The notes: generated by a model from the letters alone, not told the origin. Shown: positions 23,089 through 32,116, counted from the first letter of the stretch. The stretch: DNA of 64,000 bases from Candidatus Saccharibacteria bacterium (GCA_016789455.1 JAEUQU010000002.1:806001-870000); one strand, 5' to 3'. Program-made: numbers and translations.

Positions 23089-24327
23089 CTACTGCTCGGC
23101 TTCGGCCAGCGTGGCCTTGAGCGTTTCCTCTTTGCCGTCGCGCAGCACGGTAATGGCAATCTCATCGCCGACACCATGGCGGGCCACCAGGCTGCTGACC
23201 GGGTTGTTGGCATCGATGGCCTGGCCGTCTATCTTGGTAATGACATCGCCGCCGCGGATGCCAGCCTGCTCGGCCGGGCTGCCGCCGACGACGCCGTTCT
23301 CCGTAGTGACGTATGCTCCACTGGAGACAGAGAGGTTCAGCTGCTTGGCGGTGACCGGTGTCAGCGGGATGGTGCGGACACCCAGGAAGGGCCGTATGAG
23401 CCTGCCCTGCTCGGAGACGCTCTTGATAAGTCCTTTGGCATCATTGACCGGGATGGCAAAGCCGATACCCTGGGCGTCGGAAGCGACCGCCGTGTTCATG
23501 CCGATGACCTCGCCGGCCATGTTGACCAGCGGGCCGCCGGAGTTGCCGGGGTTGATGGCGGCGTCGGTCTGGAAGAGGTTGCTGAGCAACTCGGTGCCGC
23601 CGCCGCTCTCATCGCCGGCAGTGACCGGACGGCCCAAGCCCGAGATGACACCGGTAGTGACCGTGTTCTGGAACTGGCCCAGGGCGTTGCCGACGGCGAC
23701 GACCTTCTGGCCGACCTGTACTTTGGAGGAATCACCGATGGTGGCCACCGGCAGGTCACGGCCGGGATCATTAATCTTTAAAAAGGCGATATCGTTGAGA
23801 CGGTCGCGGCCGACGACGGTGACGTTATCGAACTGCGTGCCATCCGACATCGTCACCGAGACGTTCTGGGTGCCTTCGGGGATGACGTGGCGGTTGGTCA
23901 TGATATAGCCGTCCTTCGTCAGGATGATGCCGGTACCAGCCCCTTCCTGCACTGATGCCTGGCCGAAGTAATCCTGTGCCGAGAGGCTCTGGGTGGTGAT
24001 GGATACGGTGCTGGCGCCGACCTTCTTGGCGATGTCCGCCACCAGCTCGCCTTCACTGCTGACTACCTGTTTGGTCTCACTGACGGAAGGCGGCGCGGCA
24101 TCCTCGTCGAGCGCACGGCTGCCAGCGATGACCAGGCCGCTGCCCAGCATACTGACCAGGAAGCAGCCGGCAATCAGCGCCCCGGTGGGCAGACGGTGCG
24201 GCTGAGAGGCCGGCGGGCGGTTATCGGCAGGCGGCGCGTTACGGACCGGTGCCTGCGCGGGTAGTGGCGCGTCAGCGGGCGGTGTGGTCGCCTGCTGGTC
24301 CTGTTGAGTGGGTATTCTGTCTTCCAT
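23089..24327 (-). CDS. htrA: HtrA/DegP-like serine protease with PDZ domain
   Basis: 412 aa. Pro/Ala-rich cytoplasmic N-terminus, one membrane helix (about residues 48-70), trypsin-like domain with catalytic His (MTNRHVI), Asp (LNDIAFLKI) and Ser (NPGNSGGPL), then one C-terminal PDZ domain. Membrane-anchored quality-control protease acting outside the cytoplasmic membrane. SD AAAGG upstream of the ATG. Monocistronic, converges with prmC. Confidence 0.93.
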   Translation of the reverse strand: MEDRIPTQQDQQATTPPADAPLPAQAPVRNAPPADNRPPASQPHRLPTGALIAGCFLVSMLGSGLVIAGSRALDEDAAPPSVSETKQVVSSEGELVADIAKKVGASTVSITTQSLSAQDYFGQASVQEGAGTGIILTKDGYIMTNRHVIPEGTQNVSVTMSDGTQFDNVTVVGRDRLNDIAFLKINDPGRDLPVATIGDSSKVQVGQKVVAVGNALGQFQNTVTTGVISGLGRPVTAGDESGGGTELLSNLFQTDAAINPGNSGGPLVNMAGEVIGMNTAVASDAQGIGFAIPVNDAKGLIKSVSEQGRLIRPFLGVRTIPLTPVTAKQLNLSVSSGAYVTTENGVVGGSPAEQAGIRGGDVITKIDGQAIDANNPVSSLVARHGVGDEIAITVLRDGKEETLKATLAEAEQ

Positions 24328-24430
24328 ATACCTTTATTAACCCCCTTTTGACTTAATAATGGCTGAACACGCTGGTGTCCGCACTTATTACAATCTTACT
24401 ACACGTGCCGCCGCGGGAGACAGGAGCTGC

Positions 24431-25297
24431 CTACAGCGCGACGCTCCAACGGGTCGAGGCGATGACCACGAACAGGAAGATGCCGGTGAAGATAGCTGCG
24501 ACATAGAGATCGCGCAGGCTCTGGCGCGTCTTGACGCGGGCTATAGCCTTATCGTTATTCAGGTGACGCTGGAAACCATAGGCGCGGATGGCGCAGAATG
24601 ACAACAGCAGGACTATCAGGGCGAACTGGGGAATCTGCAGATCAGGCGTAATGATATAGACATGCATCCAATGGCCGTACAGCCACGCCAGTGACGCCAT
24701 CAGAAAGCCCCAGAGTTGCGCCAGGAAACTGATTTTCGGTTCGGCCTCGTAGCTGCTGATGGCGTGCCGGGCCGAAGCATATGCGATAAGCCAGGTGCCG
24801 GCAACCAGCATCATGAACACCAGCTGGTTGATGGTGTTCAGCTCGGGCGTCATGCCGGCATAGGTGCATAGCGCGACGATAGCCACGAACTGGGCGACGC
24901 CAGCCTGCAGTAGCACCATGGTCTGGGTGGTGCGCGGTTTCAGCCAGATCTGCCAGACGGCAAGCACTGCCAGCCAGAGCAGACTGGCGGCCTGCGATGA
25001 GGTCTGCAGCTCGTGGTTGGTAGCGCTGATAGGGATGACCCAGGGCTTGATGATCAGGGCAGTCACGCCGACCAGGAATAGCAGGTCGACGAGATTCGTC
25101 GTCAGATTAGCCCGCCAGTAGCGCGGACGGACGGCAAAGATACGCCACTTGCTGACGATGGCCAGCAGGAATGCGACCGCCGGCAGCTGGAAAATAAGCA
25201 CGAGCGCACCGATGAGGCCGACAAAGGCGACCTGTGCCGCGATGTGCAGCACGTCGCCAAAGTCGTTCGCCCGCCTACTGGTCTTGAGGAGTTCCAT
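24431..25297 (-). CDS. Hypothetical multi-pass membrane protein
   Basis: 288 aa with about eight predicted membrane helices spread over the whole length; both ends are cytoplasmic and basic. I do not recognise the family; there are no conserved polar motifs inside helices that suggest transport chemistry. The start overlaps the 3' end of the LCP gene by 23 nt, and a TATAAT lies 11 nt before the ATG, so it can have its own transcript. Confidence 0.75.
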   Translation of the reverse strand: MELLKTSRRANDFGDVLHIAAQVAFVGLIGALVLIFQLPAVAFLLAIVSKWRIFAVRPRYWRANLTTNLVDLLFLVGVTALIIKPWVIPISATNHELQTSSQAASLLWLAVLAVWQIWLKPRTTQTMVLLQAGVAQFVAIVALCTYAGMTPELNTINQLVFMMLVAGTWLIAYASARHAISSYEAEPKISFLAQLWGFLMASLAWLYGHWMHVYIITPDLQIPQFALIVLLLSFCAIRAYGFQRHLNNDKAIARVKTRQSLRDLYVAAIFTGIFLFVVIASTRWSVAL

Positions 25298-26939
25298 TGC
25301 TTCCGACGATTATAACAAAATCAGAGTTGCTGGTCACGCCCGCCGGCGCCGTCTGGACGGCTTTGCTGCCAAAGAGCATTTCAAGCTTCTTCAGGGTGGC
25401 CGGCTTCTGGCCTTCGGACAGGTCATAGATGCGCAGCGGCGCGGTGTTCAGCTCTGACGGAGCGTTGCCGACGACTTCCACGACGATACCGGCATCGGTC
25501 ACCTTCTCTGCCTGCTTGCCGGCAGCACCGGCCTCGCCGGAAGCGTTCAATACATCCACCTTGGCTTTCTCAAGCATGGCGGCGTCTCCGGAGACGACGG
25601 CCTTGACGTGGGCGGCTATCTGGTCGTAGTCGTACAGGCCGGCCATCGGACGGACGATGCTCTGGCCGCCGACGTCACCGGTGGTCACGAGCGGCTCCTC
25701 CGGGTCGTTCAGCGGAATGCTGACGATATCTTTGGTCTTGGTATCCTTGGCGACGCGCAGCACGGTCTTGATCTCTTCGGCGTCGATGTTGGTCCGGACG
25801 TTGTCCCCGAGGGCCGAGAGCAGCTTGTCGACGGCGACCGGGTTGGCCAGCGTACCGGCGCTGGTGGCCTTGTCCTTGAGGGCGACGATGATCTTGCGCT
25901 GGTTCTTCTCGCGGTCGAAGTTGGCATTGGGCAGGCCGTAGCCGCCGGCGGCACCACGGGCACGGGCCAGGGCCAGGGCGTGTTCGCCATCGAGGTTAAC
26001 CGGGCCGTTCTCGTACTTCACAAAGTAACAGGTGTAGTTGCAGCGCCAGTCAAAGTTGCGGTCCAGGATACCGCGGGGGTCATCACTTTCAATTGTGACA
26101 GTGATGCCACCGACGGCGTCAACCGCCTGGCGCAGGGCCGTGTAATTGACGTGGGCGCTGTACTGGACGTCCAGGCCGGTAACCTCGGAGACGGTCTTGC
26201 GGAAGGCGGACTGGCCGGCTTGCTCGTCGCCGTCCTGGCGGTCGCCCTTGCCGCACATATACACTTCGTTGATACGGCCTTCGTAGCCGGATATGCAAGC
26301 TTTGCCATATTTGACATACAGGTCGCGCGGAATGCTTATCAAAAAGACATTGTTTTTCTTCTGGTCGATGCTGGCTACCATGATAGAGTCCGAAAGTTCG
26401 GCGCCCTCATGCTCCGGGTCGTCCTCGGAGGTGCCGAACAGCAGGATATTGGAGCGGCCCATAGTGTCGGTCTTGAGCGGCTTGCCCTGCGACAGGATGG
26501 CGCTAAGGACATTCCCCTGGAAGACCTTGCCGGTCGTCATGAAGAAGCGATACACGAAATAGCCGCCAACCAGCAGCAACAGGATGACCAGGATGATGAT
26601 GCCGCGCTTGACGGCCTTGCGCGACGGCTTGCCAAAATGGAATCGGCCCTTGCCTTCACTGCTGTTCTTGCCACTATTGCCGCCAGCACCGTTCTTGGCG
26701 CTGCCACGGCGGCGCGGCTTGATGTCCGGCAGATCGGGCGAAGGAAGTGCATGGTCGGCGCTGCCGCCAAAGAAGTTCTGGATACTCTCGCCTTCGGCCT
26801 TGGCCGTCTGGTTCATAGTCGGGCGTGGCGCCGGTGCGGCACTGGGCTTAGGGCGGGCCTGCGGTTTGCTGGCGGTGATCTCGCGGCGTTCGCGCCGTGG
26901 GATGAAAAAGCCGTCAACAGAACTGCTATTATTACTCAC
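25275..26939 (-). CDS. LytR-CpsA-Psr family glycopolymer transferase
   Basis: 554 aa. Disordered, basic N-terminus of about 120 residues, one membrane helix (about 125-145), then the LCP domain with ISIPRDLYVKYGK and the Arg/Asp-containing VDAVGGITVTIE and ARARGAAGGYGLPNANFDREKNQ segments, and a C-terminal LytR_C-like domain (VDVLNASGEAGAAG...). LCP enzymes attach teichoic-acid-like or capsular polymers to peptidoglycan. SD AAGGAG upstream of the ATG. Confidence 0.9.
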   Translation of the reverse strand: MSNNSSSVDGFFIPRRERREITASKPQARPKPSAAPAPRPTMNQTAKAEGESIQNFFGGSADHALPSPDLPDIKPRRRGSAKNGAGGNSGKNSSEGKGRFHFGKPSRKAVKRGIIILVILLLLVGGYFVYRFFMTTGKVFQGNVLSAILSQGKPLKTDTMGRSNILLFGTSEDDPEHEGAELSDSIMVASIDQKKNNVFLISIPRDLYVKYGKACISGYEGRINEVYMCGKGDRQDGDEQAGQSAFRKTVSEVTGLDVQYSAHVNYTALRQAVDAVGGITVTIESDDPRGILDRNFDWRCNYTCYFVKYENGPVNLDGEHALALARARGAAGGYGLPNANFDREKNQRKIIVALKDKATSAGTLANPVAVDKLLSALGDNVRTNIDAEEIKTVLRVAKDTKTKDIVSIPLNDPEEPLVTTGDVGGQSIVRPMAGLYDYDQIAAHVKAVVSGDAAMLEKAKVDVLNASGEAGAAGKQAEKVTDAGIVVEVVGNAPSELNTAPLRIYDLSEGQKPATLKKLEMLFGSKAVQTAPAGVTSNSDFVIIVGSNGTPQDQ

Positions 26940-27211
26940 TACAGCTACTCCTTATCAACGATTAGTAGGACGCAGGCGACGCTTGTGCCACATACGCTTG
27001 TCGTGTGTCGCCCGGTATCATATCAGTCGGTCGGCACTGCGTCCATGCAGTGCAGGTTCTGGACGGGTTACGACACCACTATAGCGTTTTTAAGCTCGAG
27101 CGTAAAGAAAAAATGCGCTATAAAATTATTCACACCATGATGCAGTTTTTAATGATTGGTCTATAAAAAACACCCGAAAAATGCCCGGACAAGCTATACT
27201 AAGGGTAGCAT

Positions 27212-27964
27212 ATGAACATCAGATTGCGCCCCCAGCTTCCCGGTCGCCGGCCCGCCCCGCCCGCGGCCACTCCCCGCCCCTCGGCGGCGCGGTCTGATGC
27301 TGCCTCGATACGGCCGCTGCCCCTGGATGACGCCCCGGATCCGCTGCGTATCGGCCGGGGCGGCAGTGCGCCGCGGCTGCGCGGCGGGTCCTCACGGCTG
27401 CGCAGTGCCCTGGCAAACCTGGGCCTGATCGGCTGCGTCGTGGGAATTGCCCTGTTCATCAACACCTTCCTGCTGCAGTCATACTATGTGGAAGGCACCA
27501 GCATGGCACCGACGCTGCACAATAACGACCGGTTGATCGTCGACAAGGCTTCGGCTTCGGCCGCCCACATCACCGGCAAGCCATACCAGCCGCAACGCGG
27601 CGACATCGTCATCGTCGACAGCCGTATCCGCGACCAGAACGGCGAGTACGAACAGCTTATCAAACGGGTCGTCGGCCTGCCTGGGGAGCGGCTGGCCATC
27701 AGTGACGGCAAAATCATGGTCTACAACAAGGAGCATCCCGAAGGGTTCGACGTCGACAAGCAGCTCGGCCTCGAACTGGACCCCACCTTCACGCCAAGCC
27801 TTATCGACCTGACCATTCCAAAGGGCGAAGTCTTTGTGGTCGGCGACAACCGCCAGGCTGGTGGTTCGCTTGATTCGCGCATCTTCGGGCCGGTCAAGCT
27901 CGATACGCTGGACGGGCGGCTGATGGCGCGCATCTTCCCGCTTTCCGGCAAGACGTTCTTTTAG
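27212..27964 (+). CDS. lepB: Signal peptidase I, copy 1
   Basis: 250 aa. A Pro/Arg-rich cytoplasmic stretch of about 65 residues precedes one membrane helix. Catalytic Ser in YVEGTSMAPTL and Lys in LIKRVVGLPGE, plus GDNRQAGGSLDSR near the end. Cleaves secretory signal peptides outside the membrane. TATACT lies 11 nt before the ATG. Followed at 60 nt by a second copy. Confidence 0.92.
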   Translation: MNIRLRPQLPGRRPAPPAATPRPSAARSDAASIRPLPLDDAPDPLRIGRGGSAPRLRGGSSRLRSALANLGLIGCVVGIALFINTFLLQSYYVEGTSMAPTLHNNDRLIVDKASASAAHITGKPYQPQRGDIVIVDSRIRDQNGEYEQLIKRVVGLPGERLAISDGKIMVYNKEHPEGFDVDKQLGLELDPTFTPSLIDLTIPKGEVFVVGDNRQAGGSLDSRIFGPVKLDTLDGRLMARIFPLSGKTFF

Positions 27965-28024
27965 CCGGCCTGCACTATTCCACGGCAATGGCATTTCGGC
28001 CCAAGGCGCGATACAATAGTAGGA

Positions 28025-28651
28025 ATGCAACCAAACGACAATGACCGGATCATCGTGCCGGTTGAAAAATCAAGCAGTCATACCGTCCTGCGTGACCTGA
28101 TAGGTGTCGCCATCTTCATCCTGTCGGTCGTGCTGGGCGCCTTCCTTCTGAACACCTTCGTCTTCCAGACCTACTCGGTCCAGGGGCCAAGCATGCAGGA
28201 TACGCTGCATACCGGCGATCGCCTTCTGGTCAACAAGTTCGCCGTCTCCTCGGCCAAGATGAGTGGCAAACAGTACATGCCGGAGCGCGGCCAGGTGGTC
28301 GTCTTCAGCAATCCCCTGTTCCATGTCCAGCAGAGCGAAGAATACCTGGTCAAGCGCGTCATGGCCCTGCCAGGCGAGCACGTCGTCCTGAAGAAAGGCG
28401 TCCTGACCGTCTACAACAAGGAGAACCCCGACGGTTTTCAGCCCGACAAGCTGTACACCGGCCCCAAATCCCCGTCTTCGGGTACGGCGGACCTGCGCGT
28501 ACCGGCCGGTGAGGTCTTTGTGGCCGGCGACAACCGTGTCGGCGAGTACTCCTTCGACTCCCGCAACGGCCTGGGCACCGTACCGATCGAGTTCATACAG
28601 GGGCCGGTGGCCGCCCGTATCTTCCCGATCACGCAGTTCAAGACCTTCTAG
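28025..28651 (+). CDS. lepB: Signal peptidase I, copy 2
   Basis: 208 aa, paralog of the preceding gene without the long N-terminal extension. Ser in VQGPSMQDTLH, Lys in LVKRVMALPGEH, and VAGDNRVGEYSFDSR. TACAAT lies 7 nt before the ATG, so it should be expressed leaderless from its own promoter. Two tandem copies suggest different substrate sets. Confidence 0.92.
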   Translation: MQPNDNDRIIVPVEKSSSHTVLRDLIGVAIFILSVVLGAFLLNTFVFQTYSVQGPSMQDTLHTGDRLLVNKFAVSSAKMSGKQYMPERGQVVVFSNPLFHVQQSEEYLVKRVMALPGEHVVLKKGVLTVYNKENPDGFQPDKLYTGPKSPSSGTADLRVPAGEVFVAGDNRVGEYSFDSRNGLGTVPIEFIQGPVAARIFPITQFKTF

Positions 28652-28680
28652 CGACACCGTCGGCACAAGCCCGCACACGA

Positions 28681-28709
28681 AAAAACCGCGCCGATACAGC
28701 GCGGTTTTT
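28681..28709. terminator. Bidirectional terminator between lepB copy 2 and parB
   Basis: AAAAACCGCGC/GCGCGGTTTTT, U-runs on both strands, serving the two convergent genes. Confidence 0.85.
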
Positions 28710-28728
28710 CATATGAACGGAACGGCAG

Positions 28729-29604
28729 CTAGAGCAACTGCCCGTAAATCCGCTCCAGCTCGTCGTCCGAGGCGTAGCGGATAATCAGCTGGCCGCCTTT
28801 GGCCATGGCCTTGACCTGCACCGGAGCGCCCAGGCGCCGCGACAGCTGCTTGGTCTGCCTGGTCTCGGACTGGGTCTTCTTGACGGCACCGGCCTGGCTC
28901 TTGGCACCTTCACGGATAGCGACGACGAACTGCTCGGCCTTGCGGACCGACCAGCCGTGCGTCGTTATCAGTTCCAGCAGCTGCTGTTGCAGCTTGGGGT
29001 CTTCCAGGGCAAGAATCTGGCGGGCATGGCCCTCGCTGATAGCTCCCCGTACCAGCGCATCTTTGGCCGGCTCGGGCAGGTTGAGCAGCCGCAGGATGTT
29101 GCTGACGGTACTGAGGGCCTTGCCAACGCGCAGACCGATTTCATCGTATTTCATATTGAACTGCTGGTGCAGCTTCAGGTAGGCGGTGGCTTCTTCCAGG
29201 GGGTTGAGATTTTCGCGCTGCAGGTTCTCGATCAGGGCCAGCTCCAGACGCTGCTGGGCAGTGACCGTCCGGACGATGACCGGCACGGTGGCCAAGCCGG
29301 CCAAAGCCGACGCCCGCCAGCGCCGCTCACCGGCAATAAGACGGTACAGTCCGCTGCCGTGCTGCGTGACGACAAGCGGCTGCATGACGCCATGCGTCTT
29401 GATAGAGGCGGCCAGCTCGGCCAGGGCGGCCTCGTCAAAATGGCGGCGCGGCTGCTCCGGGTCAGGCTCGACGGCCGCGTGCGGCACTTCCTTAAGGCGT
29501 GACACCGCCGTATCTTCTGCGGCGGTCGGGTCAAACGCCTCGTCAACCAACTGGGTCGGAATCAGTGCATCGAACCCGCGGCCCAAGCCTTTTTTAATCG
29601 CCAT
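28729..29604 (-). CDS. parB: Chromosome partitioning protein ParB
   Basis: 291 aa. N-terminal CTPase/ParB domain with GERRWRASALAG, central helix-turn-helix (LRVGKALSTVSNILRLL), and a C-terminal dimerisation part (GGQLIIRYASDDELERIYGQL). Binds parS and loads the ParABS segregation system. No parS-like site was noticed in the window. Start near an AAGGGGAAGGGGCGAC SD region. Confidence 0.94.
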   Translation of the reverse strand: MAIKKGLGRGFDALIPTQLVDEAFDPTAAEDTAVSRLKEVPHAAVEPDPEQPRRHFDEAALAELAASIKTHGVMQPLVVTQHGSGLYRLIAGERRWRASALAGLATVPVIVRTVTAQQRLELALIENLQRENLNPLEEATAYLKLHQQFNMKYDEIGLRVGKALSTVSNILRLLNLPEPAKDALVRGAISEGHARQILALEDPKLQQQLLELITTHGWSVRKAEQFVVAIREGAKSQAGAVKKTQSETRQTKQLSRRLGAPVQVKAMAKGGQLIIRYASDDELERIYGQLL

Positions 29605-29631
29605 GTCGCCCCTTCCCCTTCCTTGTTATCA

Positions 29632-30441
29632 TTATTTCTTTGTATTTGTGCCTGGCGCATCAAGCCGTTTCAGTAATTCTTTCGCCAGTCCCTTGTATGC
29701 CCTGGCGCCCTTGCTCCAGCGGTCGTACATCCCCACTGGCAGGCCGTGGCTGGGTGCTTCGGCCAGCCGGACGTTGCGCGGAATCACCGTCTCGCAGACC
29801 TTGTCCGGGAAATACTTCTTTACCTCCTCGTACACCTGTTGGGAAAGCGTGGTGCGGCTGTCATACATAGTAAGAACGACGCCAAGGACATCGAGACCGG
29901 GGTTAAGGCGTTCACGGATAAGCTTCATGGTCTCCAGCAGCTGCCCCAGCCCCTCCAGGGCGTAGAACTCCGCCTGGACCGGCAGCAGCAGCTTGTCGGC
30001 TGCAATGAAAGCGTTGACGGTCAGCAGACTCAGGCTGGGCGGACAATCGATAAGGACGATATCAAAGGCCGGCAGTGCGGCATCGGCGGGACGCTCAGTG
30101 GTCAGGCCGGCCAGTGCTACGCGCAGTCGTGAGAATCGTTGGTCGGCATTGCCCAGCTGGGCTTCGGCGTCGGCCAGCTGCGGGGTGGTGGGCAGCAGCC
30201 AGACGTTCGCCACTTCGGTGGCGATGACCGTATCGGCGGCCATGCGCTCACCAAGCATGACATCGGCCAGCGTTCCCTTGAGCGCCCGTTTATCAACACC
30301 CAGACCGCTGGTAGCGTTGCCCTGCGGGTCGGCATCAACAAGCAGGACCGATTTGCCCGACTTGGCAAAATAGTAGGCCAGATTGACGGTGGTAGTCGTC
30401 TTGCCGACGCCACCTTTTTGGTTGGTTACTGCGATGATCAT
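29632..30441 (-). CDS. parA: Chromosome partitioning ATPase ParA/Soj
   Basis: 269 aa. Deviant Walker A motif QKGGVGKTTTTVNLA, Walker A' DADPQGNATSGLG and VLIDCPPSLSLL. Deposits on nucleoid DNA and moves ParB-parS complexes. Operon with parB, gap of 27 nt. Confidence 0.96.
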   Translation of the reverse strand: MIIAVTNQKGGVGKTTTTVNLAYYFAKSGKSVLLVDADPQGNATSGLGVDKRALKGTLADVMLGERMAADTVIATEVANVWLLPTTPQLADAEAQLGNADQRFSRLRVALAGLTTERPADAALPAFDIVLIDCPPSLSLLTVNAFIAADKLLLPVQAEFYALEGLGQLLETMKLIRERLNPGLDVLGVVLTMYDSRTTLSQQVYEEVKKYFPDKVCETVIPRNVRLAEAPSHGLPVGMYDRWSKGARAYKGLAKELLKRLDAPGTNTKK

Positions 30442-30540
30442 GTCTGTGTTGAGGTATCGCTACCTGTACCCTTATACCCTTGTATGGCCTTATTATACCA
30501 CCAATAGTGGCCGTGAAAAGAAAAAGTTTTCACGCTGCAC

Positions 30541-30569
30541 GAAAAAACGCCCCGAGTGAGGCGTTCTTC
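30541..30569 (-). terminator. rplU terminator
   Basis: On the minus strand AACGCC/GGCGTT with flanking pairs, followed by TTTTTCG. Confidence 0.8.
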
Positions 30570-30588
30570 CTGACTTGGCCCGTATTCC

Positions 30589-30894
30589 TTACTTGATCGA
30601 ACCGATCTGGATGCGGGAGTACTGCTGGCGGTGACCGGTCTGCGTATTGACGCGCTTCTTGGCCTTATAGCGGATGATACGGATCTTGTCGCCCTTCACC
30701 ACTTCTTCAAGCACCTTCGCGGTCACTTTCACGCCTCTTACCAGCGGGCTGCCTACGGTAGCCTTGTCGCCGTCGAGAGTCATCAAAGCGTCAAGCGAGA
30801 GCTCTTTTGTGCCATCCGGGAGGCGGTCCACCAGGAGGGTCTCATTTTCGGCCACAAGGTGTTGCTTGCCGCCGATGCTGACGATTGCTTTCAT
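30589..30894 (-). CDS. rplU: 50S ribosomal protein L21
   Basis: 101 aa, full length, with the N-terminal AIVSIGGKQHLV block and C-terminal RIIRYKAKKRVNTQTGHRQ motif. SD AAAGG upstream of the ATG. The usual partner rpmA (L27) is not adjacent. Confidence 0.96.
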   Translation of the reverse strand: MKAIVSIGGKQHLVAENETLLVDRLPDGTKELSLDALMTLDGDKATVGSPLVRGVKVTAKVLEEVVKGDKIRIIRYKAKKRVNTQTGHRQQYSRIQIGSIK

Positions 30895-30986
30895 GTCTTA
30901 CCTTTACGATTACACGTTTGACTTCGATAGATTGTAACAGATTATGTGACTTCTGTAAATAATCACTCGCATGCATAATGCGCATA

Positions 30987-31015
30987 TTGCAATAACTTAA
31001 TAATTATTATAAAAT
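30987..31015 (+). promoter_or_regulatory. Promoter of the 31.0-kb micro-ORF unit
   Basis: TTGCAA (30987-30992), 17 bp, TAAAAT (31010-31015), AT-rich throughout. Confidence 0.6.
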
Positions 31016-31057
31016 ATAATGGTCATATCCGCACAAGCGCGCTCAGATTGGAGCGTC

Positions 31058-31147
31058 ATGGCAGAACCGGTCGACCCGCGTCGCGCCGACGACGACAACG
31101 ACCCCGGCGACGGCGACTCGGGCGGCGAAGGCAGCCCGCACGTCTGA
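31058..31147 (+). CDS. Micro-ORF, 29-aa acidic peptide
   Basis: Starts MAEPVDPRRADDDNDPGDGD and ends GSPHV; Asp/Gly-rich. It has an SD (GGAG, 31050-31053), but most of that SD lies in a local stem CGCTC/GAGCG (31040-31044, 31051-31055), so initiation may be controlled. Not recognised. The reading frame shows the same GC-rich codon use as the Ter genes. Confidence 0.5.
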   Translation: MAEPVDPRRADDDNDPGDGDSGGEGSPHV

Positions 31148-31190
31148 CCCACCCGGCAGCTCCGGCTGCCCCATCAAAGGAGCTCCACTG

Positions 31191-31358
31191 ATGCAGCCCA
31201 TGGACGAGCAGGACGCGATACGCCTGCCGCACCCGGCGGACACGCACCGGCAGACGACCGCCACCGGTGCGAGCAGCAACGTTGCCGGCGCACACGACCC
31301 CGACGAGACCGAGCCGGTGTACCAGCGCGAGCAGTTCGAGGAGACCGGCGAGGAGTAG
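31191..31358 (+). CDS. Small ORF, 55-aa acidic protein
   Basis: Starts MQPMDEQDAIRLPHPADT and ends QREQFEETGEE. AAAGGAG lies 8 nt before the ATG. A leader hairpin GGCAGC/GCTGCC (31155-31160, 31165-31170) precedes it, and AGCTCC (31158-31163) can pair with GGAGCT (31179-31184), which covers the SD. Not recognised. Probably co-transcribed with the 29-aa ORF. Confidence 0.55.
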   Translation: MQPMDEQDAIRLPHPADTHRQTTATGASSNVAGAHDPDETEPVYQREQFEETGEE

Positions 31359-31378
31359 GCCCCTTCGGGCCGATTCAC

Positions 31379-31440
31379 CCACGGCCGCGAGGCCCCCTGC
31401 CCACCCACGAGGTGGCGTAGGGGGTCATTGCGGCCGTTCT
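31379..31440 (+). terminator. Nested terminator of the 31.0-kb unit
   Basis: ACGGCCGC pairs with GCGGCCGT and, inside, CCCCCT with AGGGGG and CCACC with GGTGG; followed by TCTTC. Confidence 0.7.
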
Positions 31441-31809
31441 TCATGCCTACCCCTGTGTTATCGGTGTGGAAACTATGTAACGCACTGTGGAAAACCTGTG
31501 CACAACAATAGTATTGCGCGCTTTTCCCGCTATGCTATTGTAGTAAGGTCGCCCACAGCAATTCGGGCGGCGAGCTGTACACCGCACCATCAGTTCCATC
31601 GGTTTCGCGTCACCCGGCTTCGGGGATGCACTGGCGAAGGATCACGCGCGTATGCAGGTAGTTCAGAACGGGGATGGCATCACGATGCCGCCCCATCCCT
31701 ACCCCGGTCATCCGACCGGGCGTTGCCGACCGCACGGCGGTCCTTGATCGACTCCGGCCGTGAAGACGGCCCCGGGAGACCGATCGGCGAGACCGAGGGC
31801 ACCGCCCTC

Positions 31810-31926
31810 ATGACACCGCAGGCACGGGCAGCACGTCAGCACCGCGGGGATCAAGCTCCCCACGACGTACCGCCCCCAAGACGGCCCCCGGAAGTTCATG
31901 AAGGAGGTGCCGTATGGATCCCCTGA
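31810..31926 (+). CDS. Micro-ORF, 38-aa basic peptide
   Basis: Starts MTPQARAARQHRGDQ; Pro/Arg-rich. The ATG follows the hairpin GAGGGC/GCCCTC, whose left arm is the only SD-like sequence. It overlaps the next micro-ORF by 13 nt. Weakly supported. Confidence 0.25.
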   Translation: MTPQARAARQHRGDQAPHDVPPPRRPPEVHEGGAVWIP

Positions 31927-31952
31927 CGGGAGAACCATACGACCCCGGCTGA
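31914..31952 (+). CDS. Micro-ORF, 12-aa peptide
   Basis: Encodes MDPLTGEPYDPG. It has the strongest SD of the region (AAGGAGG, 31901-31907), but the ATG itself is in a stem CGTATGG/CCATACG. It could be a leader peptide or sensor ORF. Weakly supported as a product. Confidence 0.3.
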   Translation: MDPLTGEPYDPG

Positions 31953-32116
31953 TCCGAGCCGGAAGACCCCTGTAGGCCCGAGCCAGCCCACCGCGTCCAT
32001 GCTTAACGGGCAGGCTCACGAGAGGCCGCGAGGCGGTCCCGGATGCGCACCAAGCGCGCTACCCGGGGCCCCTCGCGGTCATAAAAATTTACTACGCATC
32101 ATCCATACATCACATT

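Larger units (their letters stand above)
31514..32080 (+). ncRNA. Highly structured transcript region with two overlapping micro-ORFs
   Basis: A TTGCGC-16-TATTGT promoter (31514-31541) leads into about 540 nt with a dense series of perfect hairpins: GGCATC/GATGCC inside GGGATG/CATCCC (about 31674-31700), CCCGGTC/GACCGGG, GACCG/CGGTC, GGCCGT/ACGGCC, GAGGGC/GCCCTC, GGGG/CCCC, CGTATGG/CCATACG and CCGGCT/AGCCGG, ending in a large terminator-like stem GGCCGCGAGG/CCTCGCGGTC (32023-32080). No match to RNase P RNA, tmRNA or SRP RNA landmarks was found. It may be a regulatory RNA or a heavily structured mRNA. Confidence 0.5.

Noticed and set aside
31514-32080. RNase P RNA, tmRNA or SRP RNA
   Set aside because: No GAGGAAAGUCC-type box, no tRNA-like ends or tag frame with ALAA, and no SRP Alu/GNRA landmarks were found on either strand.
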